64,000 bases of DNA from Methanobacteriales archaeon HGW-Methanobacteriales-1 (lineage in GTDB: Archaea > Methanobacteriota > Methanobacteria > Methanobacteriales > Methanobacteriaceae): NCBI GenBank assembly GCA_002839705.1, contig PGYO01000003.1, positions 62,001-126,000 on the forward strand, in the 5' to 3' direction. This document shows, piece after piece, positions 10,946 through 22,438 of this stretch (within the stretch, counting starts at the first letter, position 1; each line of letters opens with the position of its first letter). A model generated the notes under the pieces. That model saw nothing but the letters and a program-made list of their open reading frames with translations, was not told the origin of the DNA and did not search any database. The position numbers were made by a program, and so were the translations under genes.

Positions 10946-11312
10946 TTTTCCACCGCCAGATTTTTAAATTCACTTCAAGTTTAATAAGAAAGGCTGTTCA
11001 ATGTTAAATTTCTAATTATAAGATATTTTATCACTTAATAACTTAAATACTTTAGTACTGAAAGGATGAAAATGACTATTCATATAATCAATTCAATAAC
11101 TATCTATTAATAGTCAAAAAATATATCGAAATAGTAGTAAAATAAATATTTGAAATTGATTCTGAGTTTAGTGAATTTTATTTAATAAATTTTAATAAAT
11201 TCTCTAGTTAATAACTAATTTGTGAAATTAAGTACAATAATAAAATATTTAGAATTATTATTTATAGCTGAATTCAGGTTATAAATAAGTTTGAATTAAT
11301 TAAAGTGATAAT
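10946..11312. other. AT-rich intergenic region
   Basis: 367 bases between two divergent genes, the PRC-barrel gene (minus) and the tRNA-binding protein gene (plus). It should contain both promoters; TTATAAATA-like stretches occur near 11279-11287, about 30 bases before the plus-strand start. I see no convincing RNA gene or ORF. Confidence 0.5.
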
Positions 11313-12038
11313 ATGTGGGACACCAGCAAAGATTACCGATTATTAGTCGCAGAAAAATCTATTGATCTTTTTGTAAGAACTGTCGACGGCAAAAGTTTTA
11401 AAGGGCACTGGAAAAAGAGACCGGCCATAGATACGGCAAAGGAAATAAGTAGAGAACTTCAAGCTGTTGCTTATTCATACATGGAACCAGAAGACCTACT
11501 AGAATCTCCACATATAGCAACTATCAAAGAAAAAACTGCTAAAATTGAGGAATTTCTAGGTGGGACAGACTGGAATAAAAAGTTTCTAGATCTGGCCACC
11601 AAAGATGAAAAGGAAAAAACAGAAGAAAGCATAACTAAGGTCAAATTTTTCTTGAATACTTTTTTAGGTCTGGAAAAACGGATTTCATTAGGCCCCATAA
11701 ATGATCCAATCATTGGAATCGATATTGTTGTGGGAGAAATAATGAGTGCGGGTAAACATCCTCAGGCAGATAGCTTGATGATTTGTAACGTCAATCTAGG
11801 GGATAAGGCCATTACGGTAGTTACCAATGATATGGAAGTAAAAGAAAACAATCGTGTAGCCATTTCCATGCTTCCACCTAGCACATTCATGGGAATAAGC
11901 AGCGAAGGAATGTTTTTAGGTGCGGGTGAAGGTATTTTAAAAGATGTTGAAGGAGAATTAGGACAAATGCCTCATGGAATACCACTTGAAGCTTTAAATG
12001 AAACCCGAAACCTGATAGAATCTTTCCTGAAAAATTAA
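11313..12038 (+). CDS. tRNA-binding (EMAP/MetRS-C type) domain protein
   Basis: A 241-residue cytoplasmic protein. The C-terminal half is an OB-fold tRNA-binding domain ([20 protein letters not shown] at about residues 133-152, then [29 protein letters not shown] and the [12 protein letters not shown] signature), as in MetRS C-terminal, Trbp111 and Arc1p proteins. The N-terminal 120 residues are a conserved methanogen extension of unknown role. It may act in trans as a tRNA chaperone for a synthetase; no synthetase gene is adjacent. Confidence 0.88.
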   Translation: MWDTSKDYRLLVAEKSIDLFVRTVDGKSFKGHWKKRPAIDTAKEISRELQAVAYSYMEPEDLLESPHIATIKEKTAKIEEFLGGTDWNKKFLDLATKDEKEKTEESITKVKFFLNTFLGLEKRISLGPINDPIIGIDIVVGEIMSAGKHPQADSLMICNVNLGDKAITVVTNDMEVKENNRVAISMLPPSTFMGISSEGMFLGAGEGILKDVEGELGQMPHGIPLEALNETRNLIESFLKN

Positions 12039-12222
12039 CAAATAATTATATTTTTCTCCTTATTTATTCTTTTAAATTGATTTCAATAGTTAAATTCTGT
12101 TTAATCCATTTTAATTTATATTATACTTATTTTAAATAATTTTAATTGATTCATTTCTTAAAAATAATTATTATAAAAATTGAAAATAATTAAATATAAT
12201 TTTTAAAAAAAAACTAAAAATA

Positions 12223-13635
12223 TTATCTCGTATTCAAAACAGCTAGCTTAGTTCGAGTCATATCTTCCACAGCATATTTTACTCCTTCTTTACCCATACC
12301 ACTCATTTTAAAGCCACCAAACGGCATGTTGTCTGTTCTAAAAGTTGATTGTTTATTAACCATGACCGAACCCGCTTCAATTTCTTGAACCGCTTTCAAA
12401 GCATGGTGGATATTTTCAGTGAATATACTGGCCTGCAGTCCATATTTAGTATCATTGGCCACATTAATGGCATCATAAATACCATTTACACGAATTATAG
12501 GTGAAATAGGCCCAAATGTTTCATCCTGGACCACTTTCATATTAGAGGTAACTTGATCCAGAACTGTAGGTTCAAAAAAGTTCCCATTCCGAGTTCCGCC
12601 CAGTAAAAGTTCTGCTCCCTCTTTTAGAGAATTTGAAACAATTCTTTCAACAACTTTTGCTGCATTTTCATTAATTAGCGGCCCTATATCAGTTTTAGTA
12701 CTTAATGGATCTCCCATTTTAAGCTTTCTAGTTTCTTTAAGGAGCATCTCCACAAAATCATCAGCAACTAATTCATCAACTATTAAACGTTTAACAGCAA
12801 TGCAAACCTGGCCCGTGTAAAGATATGAACCACGTATTGTAGCTTTTACTGCTTTTTCAATATCAGCATCTTCTAAAACAATTAACGGGTCATTACCTCC
12901 CAGTTCCAGTGTGATTTTTTTCATTACTGCTCTTTGGGAAATCATTCTTCCAGTTTCTACACTTCCAGTGAATGAAATTTTATCAATTTTTTCGCTTTTA
13001 ACTAATTCATCCCCAATTATACTTCCTCGGCCAGTTACCACATTTAATGAACCATCTGGAAAATGGTAATTTATGATTTCAGCCATCTTCAAAGCAGTTA
13101 AAGGTGCCAGTGCCGATGGCTTTAAAACAACTGTATTTTTAGCAGCAAGAGCCGGTGCAATTTTATGAATAGCTAGATTCAAAGGATAGTTAAAGGGAGT
13201 AATGGCGCCTACCACTCCCAGAGGAATTTTTAAGGTGAATGCCATGAATCCTTTACCACCAATACCTGCATCAACAGGCACAGTTTCCCCATATATACGT
13301 TTAGATTCCTCAGAAGACAACTTAATTGTATCTATAGACCGCTTAACCTCATCACGAGCAGCATTAATAGGTTTACCAGTTTCCATAGATATTAATCTTG
13401 CAAATTCTTCTAAATCATTAGACAAATCCGCAGCACAATCATATAACGCTTCAGAAATCTTTCGGGCAGAAAAATTTTTTAATTCGTTTTTCGTAACATA
13501 AGCAGAATTAATAGCTTTTTTAACGTCTTCTGGAGTTCCAGCTGGAACTTGATCAATTAAATCCTGGTTAAAAGGATTAATCACATCAATTTTTTCTTTG
13601 GAATCAACAAAATTCCCATTAATCAACATTTTCAT
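12223..13635 (-). CDS. cofA: Lactaldehyde dehydrogenase-like aldehyde dehydrogenase
   Basis: An NAD(P)-dependent aldehyde dehydrogenase of 470 residues. Seen: [16 protein letters not shown], the glycine-rich FTGSVETGR, the catalytic Glu region LELGGNDP and catalytic Cys in [10 protein letters not shown]. The C-terminal [24 protein letters not shown] matches the methanogen lactaldehyde dehydrogenase (MJ1411/CofA) subgroup well. That enzyme makes lactate for the 2-phospholactate part of coenzyme F420. cofD and cofE lie about 45 kb away in the same window. The specific substrate is inferred from similarity; a general aldehyde dehydrogenase is the alternative. Confidence 0.85.
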   Translation of the reverse strand: MKMLINGNFVDSKEKIDVINPFNQDLIDQVPAGTPEDVKKAINSAYVTKNELKNFSARKISEALYDCAADLSNDLEEFARLISMETGKPINAARDEVKRSIDTIKLSSEESKRIYGETVPVDAGIGGKGFMAFTLKIPLGVVGAITPFNYPLNLAIHKIAPALAAKNTVVLKPSALAPLTALKMAEIINYHFPDGSLNVVTGRGSIIGDELVKSEKIDKISFTGSVETGRMISQRAVMKKITLELGGNDPLIVLEDADIEKAVKATIRGSYLYTGQVCIAVKRLIVDELVADDFVEMLLKETRKLKMGDPLSTKTDIGPLINENAAKVVERIVSNSLKEGAELLLGGTRNGNFFEPTVLDQVTSNMKVVQDETFGPISPIIRVNGIYDAINVANDTKYGLQASIFTENIHHALKAVQEIEAGSVMVNKQSTFRTDNMPFGGFKMSGMGKEGVKYAVEDMTRTKLAVLNTR

Positions 13636-13737
13636 GGAATTTCCTCAAATAAATATTTAAAACTATAAAAAAAGCGTTTTTGTAATAATTTAAACTAAAA
13701 TTATTACTCTTAATTTAAAAAAATAAAAGTATTTTAT

Positions 13738-13929
13738 CTAAAATTTCTTATTAAGAGCATTAATGGAGTTAGTGAGCTTATTAAGATCATTATTACCTAT
13801 TTCACTGCCTAAACCACCTAAATAGTTTTTGTAGTAAACAGCCGCCACAATAGCTATTACAATTATTCCACCGAAGAGTAAAATTAACTCTGCAGATCCC
13901 TGTGCCTTCTCATCCATGATAATTTTCAT
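13738..13929 (-). CDS. Class III signal peptide prepilin-like protein
   Basis: A 63-residue protein beginning M-K-I-I-M-D-E-K-A-Q-G-S-A-E. The QGSAELILL motif followed by a hydrophobic helix is the archaeal class III signal (QxSxEXXXL), processed before the Gln by the prepilin peptidase EppA; the mature protein would assemble through its N-terminal helix. The ATG at 13929 is chosen because GGGTG lies six bases upstream; the longer ORF start at 13953 overlaps the upstream tadC. It directly follows tadC, so the two are probably cotranscribed. No EppA gene or assembly ATPase is adjacent. Confidence 0.85.
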   Translation of the reverse strand: MKIIMDEKAQGSAELILLFGGIIVIAIVAAVYYKNYLGGLGSEIGNNDLNKLTNSINALNKKF

Positions 13930-13939
13930 TTTTACACCC

Positions 13940-14872
13940 TTAAAATCCGACAATAATATATGCGAATTTTCCTACAACATAAAATATACCATAAGAAGCT
14001 ATAACTAAAGGTACGGCAAATTTAACTCCTTTACGAGCACTACCATACATAATAATACCTATCAATAATCCTGCAATAATAGAGTGAATAATGATATATC
14101 CTGTTGATGCAATAATTGAAGCATCTAATAATGGATTAACTTTACCTAAGGATTGTATGAAACTGGAATAAACCGTTATCATGCCTAAAGCAAAAGGAGC
14201 AGCAACTACTGCAGCAATGATTAAAAACATTACTGACATCATTACATTGGCTTTTCTTTCCCTTTGAAGTGCTAAAACAGCCCTTAAATCCTCTGCAACA
14301 GTCTCAATAACATCAGATAGGCTACCTCCTGCTCTTCTACCTTCCAATATCATTCTAAAAGTTCGATCTAAGTTTTTAGATTGTAATCGTTCACCCATGG
14401 ATAAAATAGCATCATCAAATGTACGTCCAATTTTTATCTCAATAACTGCTCTCTTAAGCTCATCATTGAGTGGACCCCCACCGTGTTTAGATACATCTTC
14501 CAAAGCAGTTTCTAATCCAACACCCGCCCTTAAGAGCGATGCAATTTGCCTTAAAAAGTCAGGAGTTGTCTGTTCAATGGCATCAACCCGACGTTCCATC
14601 ATCATGAATATGTAACCCCCAATCAAAGCCGGTGGGATAAAAAACGCGACAAATCCAGATAGGAGTGGATCAATACCAGCAAAAAAAGCTAAACCAACAG
14701 CAATTATTACCAGAAAAATACTTGCCATAATGGCCAATGTAATCATATCTGCTGATTTAACATACATACCACTTCTGATTAAAGTTTCTTGAATTCTAAT
14801 TTGAAACTTATCCGGAACTATGTTGTCAACAATATTAGAAACTGGTGCTAATGCTTGAGGAATAATGGCCAA
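13940..14872 (-). CDS. TadC-like type IV pilus/secretion membrane platform protein
   Basis: A 310-residue polytopic membrane protein of the type II secretion F family (T2SSF, TadC-like). Hydrophobic segments appear near residues 43-90 and again in the last 110 residues. The cytoplasmic helical domain contains [18 protein letters not shown] and [18 protein letters not shown], the family hallmark. It starts at TTG 14872 with GGTGTA upstream. It is the inner-membrane platform for assembling pilin-like subunits and stops 10 bp before the prepilin start, so the pair forms a minimal pilus module; the usual partner ATPase (TadA/EpeE-like) is absent here. Confidence 0.9.
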   Translation of the reverse strand: MAIIPQALAPVSNIVDNIVPDKFQIRIQETLIRSGMYVKSADMITLAIMASIFLVIIAVGLAFFAGIDPLLSGFVAFFIPPALIGGYIFMMMERRVDAIEQTTPDFLRQIASLLRAGVGLETALEDVSKHGGGPLNDELKRAVIEIKIGRTFDDAILSMGERLQSKNLDRTFRMILEGRRAGGSLSDVIETVAEDLRAVLALQRERKANVMMSVMFLIIAAVVAAPFALGMITVYSSFIQSLGKVNPLLDASIIASTGYIIIHSIIAGLLIGIIMYGSARKGVKFAVPLVIASYGIFYVVGKFAYIIVGF

Positions 14873-15105
14873 ATTTATACACCTTCAGTTTTATTAATAT
14901 GAAAATTTTTATTTATGAGTTATATTTAGAAAACTTAATGAATTAAACCACTAAATCATTAAACTGATATTAGGTTATCTCATTTTTGATTAGATTCTTA
15001 ATTAATTCAAATAATATATTTATTATAATCTATTATTATAATACTTTTATGATGACATAATATTTATATTCAGTGTTAGTTATATTAACACGATTTATTT
15101 ACTAA

Positions 15106-16113
15106 TCACTCAAAATTAAATTTACTTGGCAATTTAGTTAATATTTTAGGATTGTTCTTTACCAGAACCATGTCCTCAATTCTAACTCCAAATTCACCTT
15201 CAAAATATATTCCGGGCTCTACAGTAACGATCATATTTTTTTCTAACTTTAAATCACTCTTTAATGATAAAGAAGGTTCTTCATGAACTTCTAATCCCAC
15301 GCCATGGCCTGTGGAATGAATAAAATTTTTACCATATCCATAGTCAGAAATTATATCCCTAACTATTTTATCTACTTCTGAAGCCAGTACACCTGGAGCA
15401 ATTGCATTTATACCTGCTTTTTGAGATTCTAAAACAATTTCCCTAATTTCTTCTTGTTTTTCTGTAGAAACCGATGTTCGAGTACAGTCTGAACAGTAAC
15501 CATTCCACTTAGCCCCCCAATCAATTAAAACATTATCTTCAACTTTATTTTCAGAAGGTTCTGCATGAGGAAGGCTAGATCTAGCTCCAGATGCAATTAT
15601 TGTGTCAAATGCCTCTTTTTGAGAACCATTGAATTTCATATGATGATTAAGTTGATTGGCAACTTCCCATTCTTTTCCTTGTAATTTTAATGATTTTATA
15701 GAGGTTTCAGCGATGTTTATGGCCTTTTCAACATATTTAACTTCTTGATGGGTTTTAATCATCCTTAATTGGTTAATAATATCACTGATGACAATTTTCC
15801 AATCTCCTCTAAGATTTTTACAGACTCCTAAAGGAACAGAACTTTCCAAGCCAACTTTTTTAATTCCATCACTCATTAAAAGTTCTTTAATTTCTTTAAA
15901 AGACTTGAATTCTTCTACAGGAATTTTAGAAAAAATATTTGCTTCTTCTAAGTCCATTTTTGATGCTAAAAGAATAGGTTCTTCTTTAAAAACAACCATT
16001 GAAAAACTGGAAGGCTTGAAACCAGACAAATAGGTAATATTCTCATTTTTTAAAAATAATAAAGTTTGAATATTTTCCAATTCCATTTTATGCTTAATAA
16101 TATCAAAATCCAT
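15106..16113 (-). CDS. M24 family metallopeptidase (Xaa-Pro aminopeptidase-like)
   Basis: A 335-residue enzyme with the creatinase-like N-terminal domain (residues 1-125) and the pita-bread M24 domain. The metal ligands are all visible: two Asp in VLIDWGAKWNGYCSDCTRT, His in STGHGVGLEVHE, Glu in VTVEPGIYF and Glu in VRIEDMVLV. Such enzymes remove N-terminal residues before proline using two divalent metal ions (often Mn or Co). Cytoplasmic, monocistronic by spacing. Confidence 0.93.
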   Translation of the reverse strand: MDFDIIKHKMELENIQTLLFLKNENITYLSGFKPSSFSMVVFKEEPILLASKMDLEEANIFSKIPVEEFKSFKEIKELLMSDGIKKVGLESSVPLGVCKNLRGDWKIVISDIINQLRMIKTHQEVKYVEKAINIAETSIKSLKLQGKEWEVANQLNHHMKFNGSQKEAFDTIIASGARSSLPHAEPSENKVEDNVLIDWGAKWNGYCSDCTRTSVSTEKQEEIREIVLESQKAGINAIAPGVLASEVDKIVRDIISDYGYGKNFIHSTGHGVGLEVHEEPSLSLKSDLKLEKNMIVTVEPGIYFEGEFGVRIEDMVLVKNNPKILTKLPSKFNFE

Positions 16114-16233
16114 TTTAAAATCTCCAATAATCTCCCGTTGATTAATAATATGCTAAATGTTTGTGCTAATTAACTAAATTCATTATTAAATAAGTTAAAT
16201 AAAGTACGATATAATAAAATCCATACAATTTGT

Positions 16234-16698
16234 TTAAATGGAATATTTATCCATAGCAGATTTTATTAAATCAAATAAATCATCCATAACCTCGGAAGGG
16301 ATTTCAAGAGCAATAGGCTGAGGTATATGTCCAAAATCAGGATCTTTAAAAGTAATTCCCTGATATTCTACTGAATCTTTATATCGGGGAATGAAATGCC
16401 AGTGAATTTCTGGTTTGGGATTTTTTGCTCTGAAAGCAGCATTTTTAAAGCAGCTCCAATTAAATAAAGACGGATTTAACGTGTCATCAAGTGCTTTTTC
16501 CATTGTTTTAACTATTTTTCCAAATTCTACCCATTCATCAACATTTAACTCCATTAAATCCCTACACTGTCTTTTAAGTGAGACAACACAAGTACCTAAG
16601 TATCGCTGACTGGGAGCTAAAAAAACTATCCAGTATTCAGTTTCTTGGACTTTTTTGCCATAAAATCCGTCAATTGCACAATATTCACATTCATTCAT
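16234..16698 (-). CDS. HIT family nucleotide hydrolase-like protein
   Basis: A 154-residue HIT-fold protein. It opens with CEYCAI, resembling the Cys pair of HIT zinc sites, and carries the histidine-triad region as PEIHWHFIPRY near residues 107-117. Aligned with the usual H-phi-H-phi-H-phi-phi motif, the first His is Glu here, while the middle (nucleophilic) and last His are kept, so hydrolase activity is still possible. The substrate is unknown; HIT enzymes act on AMP-lysine, Ap4A and similar compounds. Confidence 0.8.
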   Translation of the reverse strand: MNECEYCAIDGFYGKKVQETEYWIVFLAPSQRYLGTCVVSLKRQCRDLMELNVDEWVEFGKIVKTMEKALDDTLNPSLFNWSCFKNAAFRAKNPKPEIHWHFIPRYKDSVEYQGITFKDPDFGHIPQPIALEIPSEVMDDLFDLIKSAMDKYSI

Positions 16699-16904
16699 TA
16701 TAAAAAACCCCTAAAAAAATTAAAATTATTTTATAGAATTATATACCGCAGCAATTATAAGTAATTTATAAATTTAGGCCTATTTTCACGACTTTTTTTG
16801 TAATTAATTATATAATATTTGAGAAACAATGTAATATTAATAAATTAAAATCCATTTTGACATATTTTAATTACGAATTAATTTAATTAATTGTGAGTGG
16901 TTAA

Positions 16905-18065
16905 ATGCTTCCTCAGTTAGAACTTAGAAAATTTGTAACTCCTGAATTTATTTTTGGAGATGGAGCGCGCCTTTTTGCTGGTAGATATGCCAAAAACTTA
17001 GCAGCCAAAAAGATATTAATTGTTACTGATCCAGGGATAATAAAAACTGGTCTGGTCGATGAATTAAGTCATACATTAACTGAAAAAAATTTAGAATATG
17101 AAATATACTCAAATGTAACGCCCAATCCTCGAGATTATGAGGTCATGGAAGGTGCAGAAGTATTTTCAAGTGAGGAATGCAATTTTATTATTGCATTAGG
17201 TGGTGGAAGTCCTATGGACTGTGCAAAAGGCATTGGAATTGTTAGCTCCAATAAAAAGCATATTCTTGATTTTAAAGGTGTCGATAAAGTTCCGGTGCCC
17301 TCCCCCCCATTAATCTGTATTCCCACTACAGCAGGGTCCTCTGCAGATGTATCGCAGTTTGCAATAATTTTAAATACTGAAGAAAATTTAAAAGTGGCCA
17401 TTGTAAGTAAAACAGTTGTTCCCGACATTGCATTAATTGATCCATTTACTACGTTAACTATGGATCGTCATTTGACCAGCGTAACTGGTTTTGACGCATT
17501 AATACATTCTATAGAAGCATATGTGTCCAATGCAAGCTCACAGATAACGGATTTACATGCTCTGGACTCCATAAAAATAATAAACCACAATATTTCTCCC
17601 GTGCTTAATGATCTTAAAAATTTAGAATTTAGAAGCAACATGATGATGGGTAGTTTAGAAGCAGGTTTAGCATTTTCAAATGCTAGTTTAGGCCTGGTAC
17701 ACGCTATTGCCCACAGTTTAGGAGGAGTAGTAGATTTATCTCACGGAGAATGTAATGCGGCTGTTTTAGAATATGTTATTGATTTTAATTTTCATTCATC
17801 TCCCGAAAAATACATTGAAATTGGTAGAGCCATGGGGATCAAGTTTAATGGTTTAGATATTAATGCTAAAAAAGAAGCTCTGATAAATAAATTGAAAGAA
17901 CTGAAACTGTTATGTGAAATGGATTTTAATCTCGGTGAAATGGGCTTAAAAGAAAGTGATATTGTTCCTCTGGCTAAAAATACTATTAATGATCCTTGTG
18001 TAGTTACTAATCCCCGTAAACCATCTGTAGAAAACATTGTGGAGATTTTTAAAAATGCCCTCTGA
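16905..18065 (+). CDS. Iron-containing alcohol dehydrogenase
   Basis: A 386-residue group III (Fe-dependent) alcohol dehydrogenase. Seen: the GGGSPMDCAKGIG nucleotide-binding motif (about residues 99-111), the IPTTAGSSADVS segment, and metal ligands in FDALIHSIEAY and in the AHSLGGVVDLSHGECNA region. The enzyme reduces or oxidises alcohols/aldehydes with NAD(P). The physiological substrate is not evident. It overlaps the following histidine kinase gene by 11 bp, implying cotranscription. Confidence 0.92.
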   Translation: MLPQLELRKFVTPEFIFGDGARLFAGRYAKNLAAKKILIVTDPGIIKTGLVDELSHTLTEKNLEYEIYSNVTPNPRDYEVMEGAEVFSSEECNFIIALGGGSPMDCAKGIGIVSSNKKHILDFKGVDKVPVPSPPLICIPTTAGSSADVSQFAIILNTEENLKVAIVSKTVVPDIALIDPFTTLTMDRHLTSVTGFDALIHSIEAYVSNASSQITDLHALDSIKIINHNISPVLNDLKNLEFRSNMMMGSLEAGLAFSNASLGLVHAIAHSLGGVVDLSHGECNAAVLEYVIDFNFHSSPEKYIEIGRAMGIKFNGLDINAKKEALINKLKELKLLCEMDFNLGEMGLKESDIVPLAKNTINDPCVVTNPRKPSVENIVEIFKNAL

Positions 18066-19548
18066 AATTCCAGATGAATGGTCCGCACTTAGGGAGAAAA
18101 TTATTGGTTTAGGTGAAAAATCAATAAAAAAAAGTTATTATCCTGAATTACAAGAACATTTAAACGAATTAGAAAGATTTAGAACTCTTTTAGATCAAAC
18201 AAATGATGCTATTTTTCTAGTTGAAGTTTCATCATGTTTATTAACTGATTTGAATCAATCAGCCTATGAACAATTAGGTTATTCGCCTAAAGAATTGATT
18301 AAAATACCTATTACCAATATTGTAGCTCCAGAAGACAGAAAAAAGTTTATTAATATTTTTTCAAATCCAGATTCTTCAAATTCTAAAGAAAAATTAAAAT
18401 TTAAAGCTTTTTTTATTAAAAAAGATAATGAAATCATACCTATGGAAGTCAGCATCCGTATGGTTTATTTTAGTGGAATTTTATACTCCGTAATGGTTGC
18501 CCGTGACATTAGAGACAGAATTACTGCAGAAAAAGCATTGAGAGAATCAGAAGATTATTATCGAACTATTTTTGAAAATACTGGATCTGCTACCATTATT
18601 TTAGAAAAAAACACCACAATATCTCGTGTAAATACTGGTTTTGAAACCCTTACTGGTTATTCAAGAGAAGAAATTGAAGGTAAAAAAAGCTTTAAAGACT
18701 TTTTACATCCTGAAGAATTATCTAAAACTTTAAAATATCATCAAATGCGCCGAAATAAGATAGAACTGGCACCAAAAGAATATGAAACCATTGGTTTTCA
18801 TAAAAGTGGTGATTTAAAATATGTAGTTGCTACCATAGCTATCATACCTGGAACTGACAGAAGTTTAGTTTCTCTAATGGACATTACTGCTCGAAAAGAG
18901 GCAGAAGAACAGATAATCAAATCATTAGAAGAAAAAGATGTTTTACTGAAAGAGATTCACCATAGAGTAAAAAATAATCTTCAAATAATATCCAGCCTAT
19001 TGAATTTGCAATCATATCATATTAAAGATCCACAAGACCTTGAAATTTTTAAAGAAAGCCAGATAAGGGTGAAATCCATGGCCCTAATCCATGAACAACT
19101 TTACCAATCTGAAAATTTAGCCAGCATAAATTTTGCAGAGTATATTAAGAACATAACAAGTCAGTTATTCAATTCATACTCATCGCCCGCAAGCATTATC
19201 AGCCTAGATCTGGATTTACAAAATGTAAGCCTAGAAATAGAAACTGCCATTCCCTGCGGCCTAATAATAAATGAGGTGGTGAGCAATAGTTTGAAGCATG
19301 CTTTTAAAAATAGAAAAAAAGGAAAAATAAGCATATCTCTTAATCAGGATTCAGAGAACATTGTTCTTTTAATCTCTGATGATGGAGTCGGCTTTGATCT
19401 AGAAAAAATAAATATTAATGACTCACTGGGCCTTAAGCTAGTTAAAACATTAGTAAACCAATTAGATGGTTCTTTAGAAATAAGAAGTAATGATGGCAGT
19501 AGCTTCTCAATTTGTTTTAAGGAAGCAGTTTATAAAAATAGAATTTAA
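18055..19548 (+). CDS. PAS-PAS sensor histidine kinase (HisKA_2 type)
   Basis: A soluble sensor kinase of 497 residues; I see no membrane span. Order: a short N-terminal coil, PAS 1 (about 45-160, FRTLLDQTNDAIFLVEV to VARDIRDR), PAS 2 (about 170-285, YYRTIFENTGSATIILE), a HisKA_2 dimerisation helix with the phosphoacceptor His in KEIHHRVKNNLQIISSLLNLQ (about 298-318), and an HATPase with NEVVSNSLKHAF and DDGVGFD. Start ATG 18055 lies inside the 3' end of the alcohol dehydrogenase gene (11-bp overlap). No receiver-domain gene is adjacent, as is common for methanobacterial kinases of this type. Confidence 0.92.
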   Translation: MPSEIPDEWSALREKIIGLGEKSIKKSYYPELQEHLNELERFRTLLDQTNDAIFLVEVSSCLLTDLNQSAYEQLGYSPKELIKIPITNIVAPEDRKKFINIFSNPDSSNSKEKLKFKAFFIKKDNEIIPMEVSIRMVYFSGILYSVMVARDIRDRITAEKALRESEDYYRTIFENTGSATIILEKNTTISRVNTGFETLTGYSREEIEGKKSFKDFLHPEELSKTLKYHQMRRNKIELAPKEYETIGFHKSGDLKYVVATIAIIPGTDRSLVSLMDITARKEAEEQIIKSLEEKDVLLKEIHHRVKNNLQIISSLLNLQSYHIKDPQDLEIFKESQIRVKSMALIHEQLYQSENLASINFAEYIKNITSQLFNSYSSPASIISLDLDLQNVSLEIETAIPCGLIINEVVSNSLKHAFKNRKKGKISISLNQDSENIVLLISDDGVGFDLEKININDSLGLKLVKTLVNQLDGSLEIRSNDGSSFSICFKEAVYKNRI

Positions 19549-19711
19549 AAATAACATGATTAAATTCCCTTTTTCAATTTTATGTTCTAGTTAAGTTTTA
19601 TATTGTTTAATTTAGATTATTTTTAATTAATAATGGAATTAATTAAAAAAATTTTATTTTAATAGAATGGTAATAGAAATCATTATATGTTAAAATTAGG
19701 TTCTATTAATT

Positions 19712-20302
19712 ATGGTAAAATTTAGTTCAAGCGAAATTAGAGATATTCTCATTTCCATGATAGTAATAGCTGGAGTATTTGCTTACATATTAAGCGAAAG
19801 AAACATTAATTTAGCAATTAATTTGTTTCCCATTACTTTAATCGCCGTGGGGCTTGGATTTGTACTGCATGAACTGGCTCATAAATTTGTAGCCATACAC
19901 TACGGATTCTGGGCAGAATATAAACTGTGGGCAGAAGGACTAGTACTGGCCATCATTACATCATACTTTGGTTTTGTATTTGCTGCTCCCGGAGCAGTTT
20001 ATATTCATGGAGAGTATATTTCTGAGGAACAAAACGGAAAGATATCCCTGGCCGGGCCTTTAACCAACATTGTTCTGGCATTGATATTTCTGGGATTATT
20101 AAGTATTTCATCTGCTTCACCTATTTTACAAACTATTGGATTCATTGGATTCAGCATAAATAGTTTCATAGCTTTATTTAATCTAATTCCATTTAGTGTA
20201 TTGGATGGAGCAAAAATATTGCGTTGGAACCCTATAATTTGGGTATTGACTGCTGCCGTAGCATTTATTATGACATTTAATCAGTACATCCATCTATTCT
20301 AA
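19712..20302 (+). CDS. M50 (site-2 protease-like) membrane metalloprotease
   Basis: A 196-residue polytopic membrane protein with the zinc motif HELAH near residues 54-58 in a transmembrane helix, and the second motif [14 protein letters not shown] near residues 152-165 supplying the Asp ligand. These are the marks of intramembrane M50 peptidases, which cut membrane-anchored regulators. No PDZ or CBS domain is attached. It lies just upstream of ycaO in the same direction (gap 40 bp). Confidence 0.92.
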   Translation: MVKFSSSEIRDILISMIVIAGVFAYILSERNINLAINLFPITLIAVGLGFVLHELAHKFVAIHYGFWAEYKLWAEGLVLAIITSYFGFVFAAPGAVYIHGEYISEEQNGKISLAGPLTNIVLALIFLGLLSISSASPILQTIGFIGFSINSFIALFNLIPFSVLDGAKILRWNPIIWVLTAAVAFIMTFNQYIHLF

Positions 20303-20342
20303 TAAAATTACAAATTAATTATTTCTAAAAGCGGTGAACCTC

Positions 20343-21542
<1,200 letters not shown>

Positions 21543-21748
21543 GATATTTGTTAAATTTAACAAGCTTATCAAATTTATTTATTTAATTTATAACAATTCT
21601 TCTATGAATTTTCTGGCTTTTTGGGTTAATGATTAACTGCAGTAAAATTCCATGATTTTTAACTAGAGATTTAACTTCAATTAATTATCTATTCATTTTC
21701 CACCTAAAAAATTAAAAATTGTATAGTGAATCCGAAAAAACTTTGAAT

Positions 21749-22429
21749 TCATATTTTCCTATGAGTACCTACATCGGCCTTTTCATCCATTTTAAAGCTG
21801 TCATTATATTCCACAAGCTCAATGTCACAGCCAGCTTCCAGTACAATGTTATTTCCTCTCACCACTTTCGATTGAGTGTGCTCAAGGAAAATCTCATCAC
21901 CTTCAATAGAATTCGTAGTAAGTCCATTTTTGAGACCAGGTAAAATCATACTTTTTAAAGCAAAAAAGCCTAATTTTCCTTTTCTTTCAACTTTAATTTC
22001 TTCACCTCCTATTTCAAGTGCTTTCGACGGGCCATGCAACTTAACTTCTATTTTTCCACTGTTTAAAAGTCCTTCAACTGCAAACATGCCTTCTACACTA
22101 AAAATTTCAGCATTGCAATCCCCATTGACATTAATACTACCCTGAGTTGTGACTTCCTCTACAGAAATATTACCCTCAATATCAGCAGCGCCTTTGATGT
22201 TTAATTTATCTGCTTTTAAATTCCCTTTAATTCTAGAATTACCTTTTATTCTTACAACATTTGCTTTTAAGTTACCATTTAATTCACAATCACCGTAAAT
22301 TTCTAAAGTGACACAATCAACATCCCCATTAATTTGGCCTGCTCCTTTTATGATCACATTATTGAATTTACCACCAGCTGAACTTCCATGGCCCTGAATT
22401 TTTAAATCTATAGGGTTTTTTTTCTCCAT
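21749..22429 (-). CDS. Bactofilin-like polymer-forming protein
   Basis: A 226-residue protein made largely of short beta repeats: runs such as IKGAGQINGDVDCV, IYGDCELNGNLKAN, IKGNSRIKGNLKAD, IKGAADIEGNISVE, TQGSINVNGDCNAE, each about 17-18 residues, predict a right-handed beta helix as in bactofilins (cytoskeletal filament formers). The C-terminal part is less regular. It follows a DUF4004/YhbD-like gene with a 9-bp gap, the same order as yhbD-yhbE-yhbF in Bacillus. This is a bacterial-style module in an archaeal setting; whether it polymerises is inference. Confidence 0.85.
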   Translation of the reverse strand: MEKKNPIDLKIQGHGSSAGGKFNNVIIKGAGQINGDVDCVTLEIYGDCELNGNLKANVVRIKGNSRIKGNLKADKLNIKGAADIEGNISVEEVTTQGSINVNGDCNAEIFSVEGMFAVEGLLNSGKIEVKLHGPSKALEIGGEEIKVERKGKLGFFALKSMILPGLKNGLTTNSIEGDEIFLEHTQSKVVRGNNIVLEAGCDIELVEYNDSFKMDEKADVGTHRKI

Positions 22430-22438
22430 ATTATCACC

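Noticed and set aside
10946-11312. Possible C/D-box small RNA
   Set aside because: GATGA and CTGA-like letters occur near 11060-11085, but no proper C box, D box and guide spacing could be drawn.
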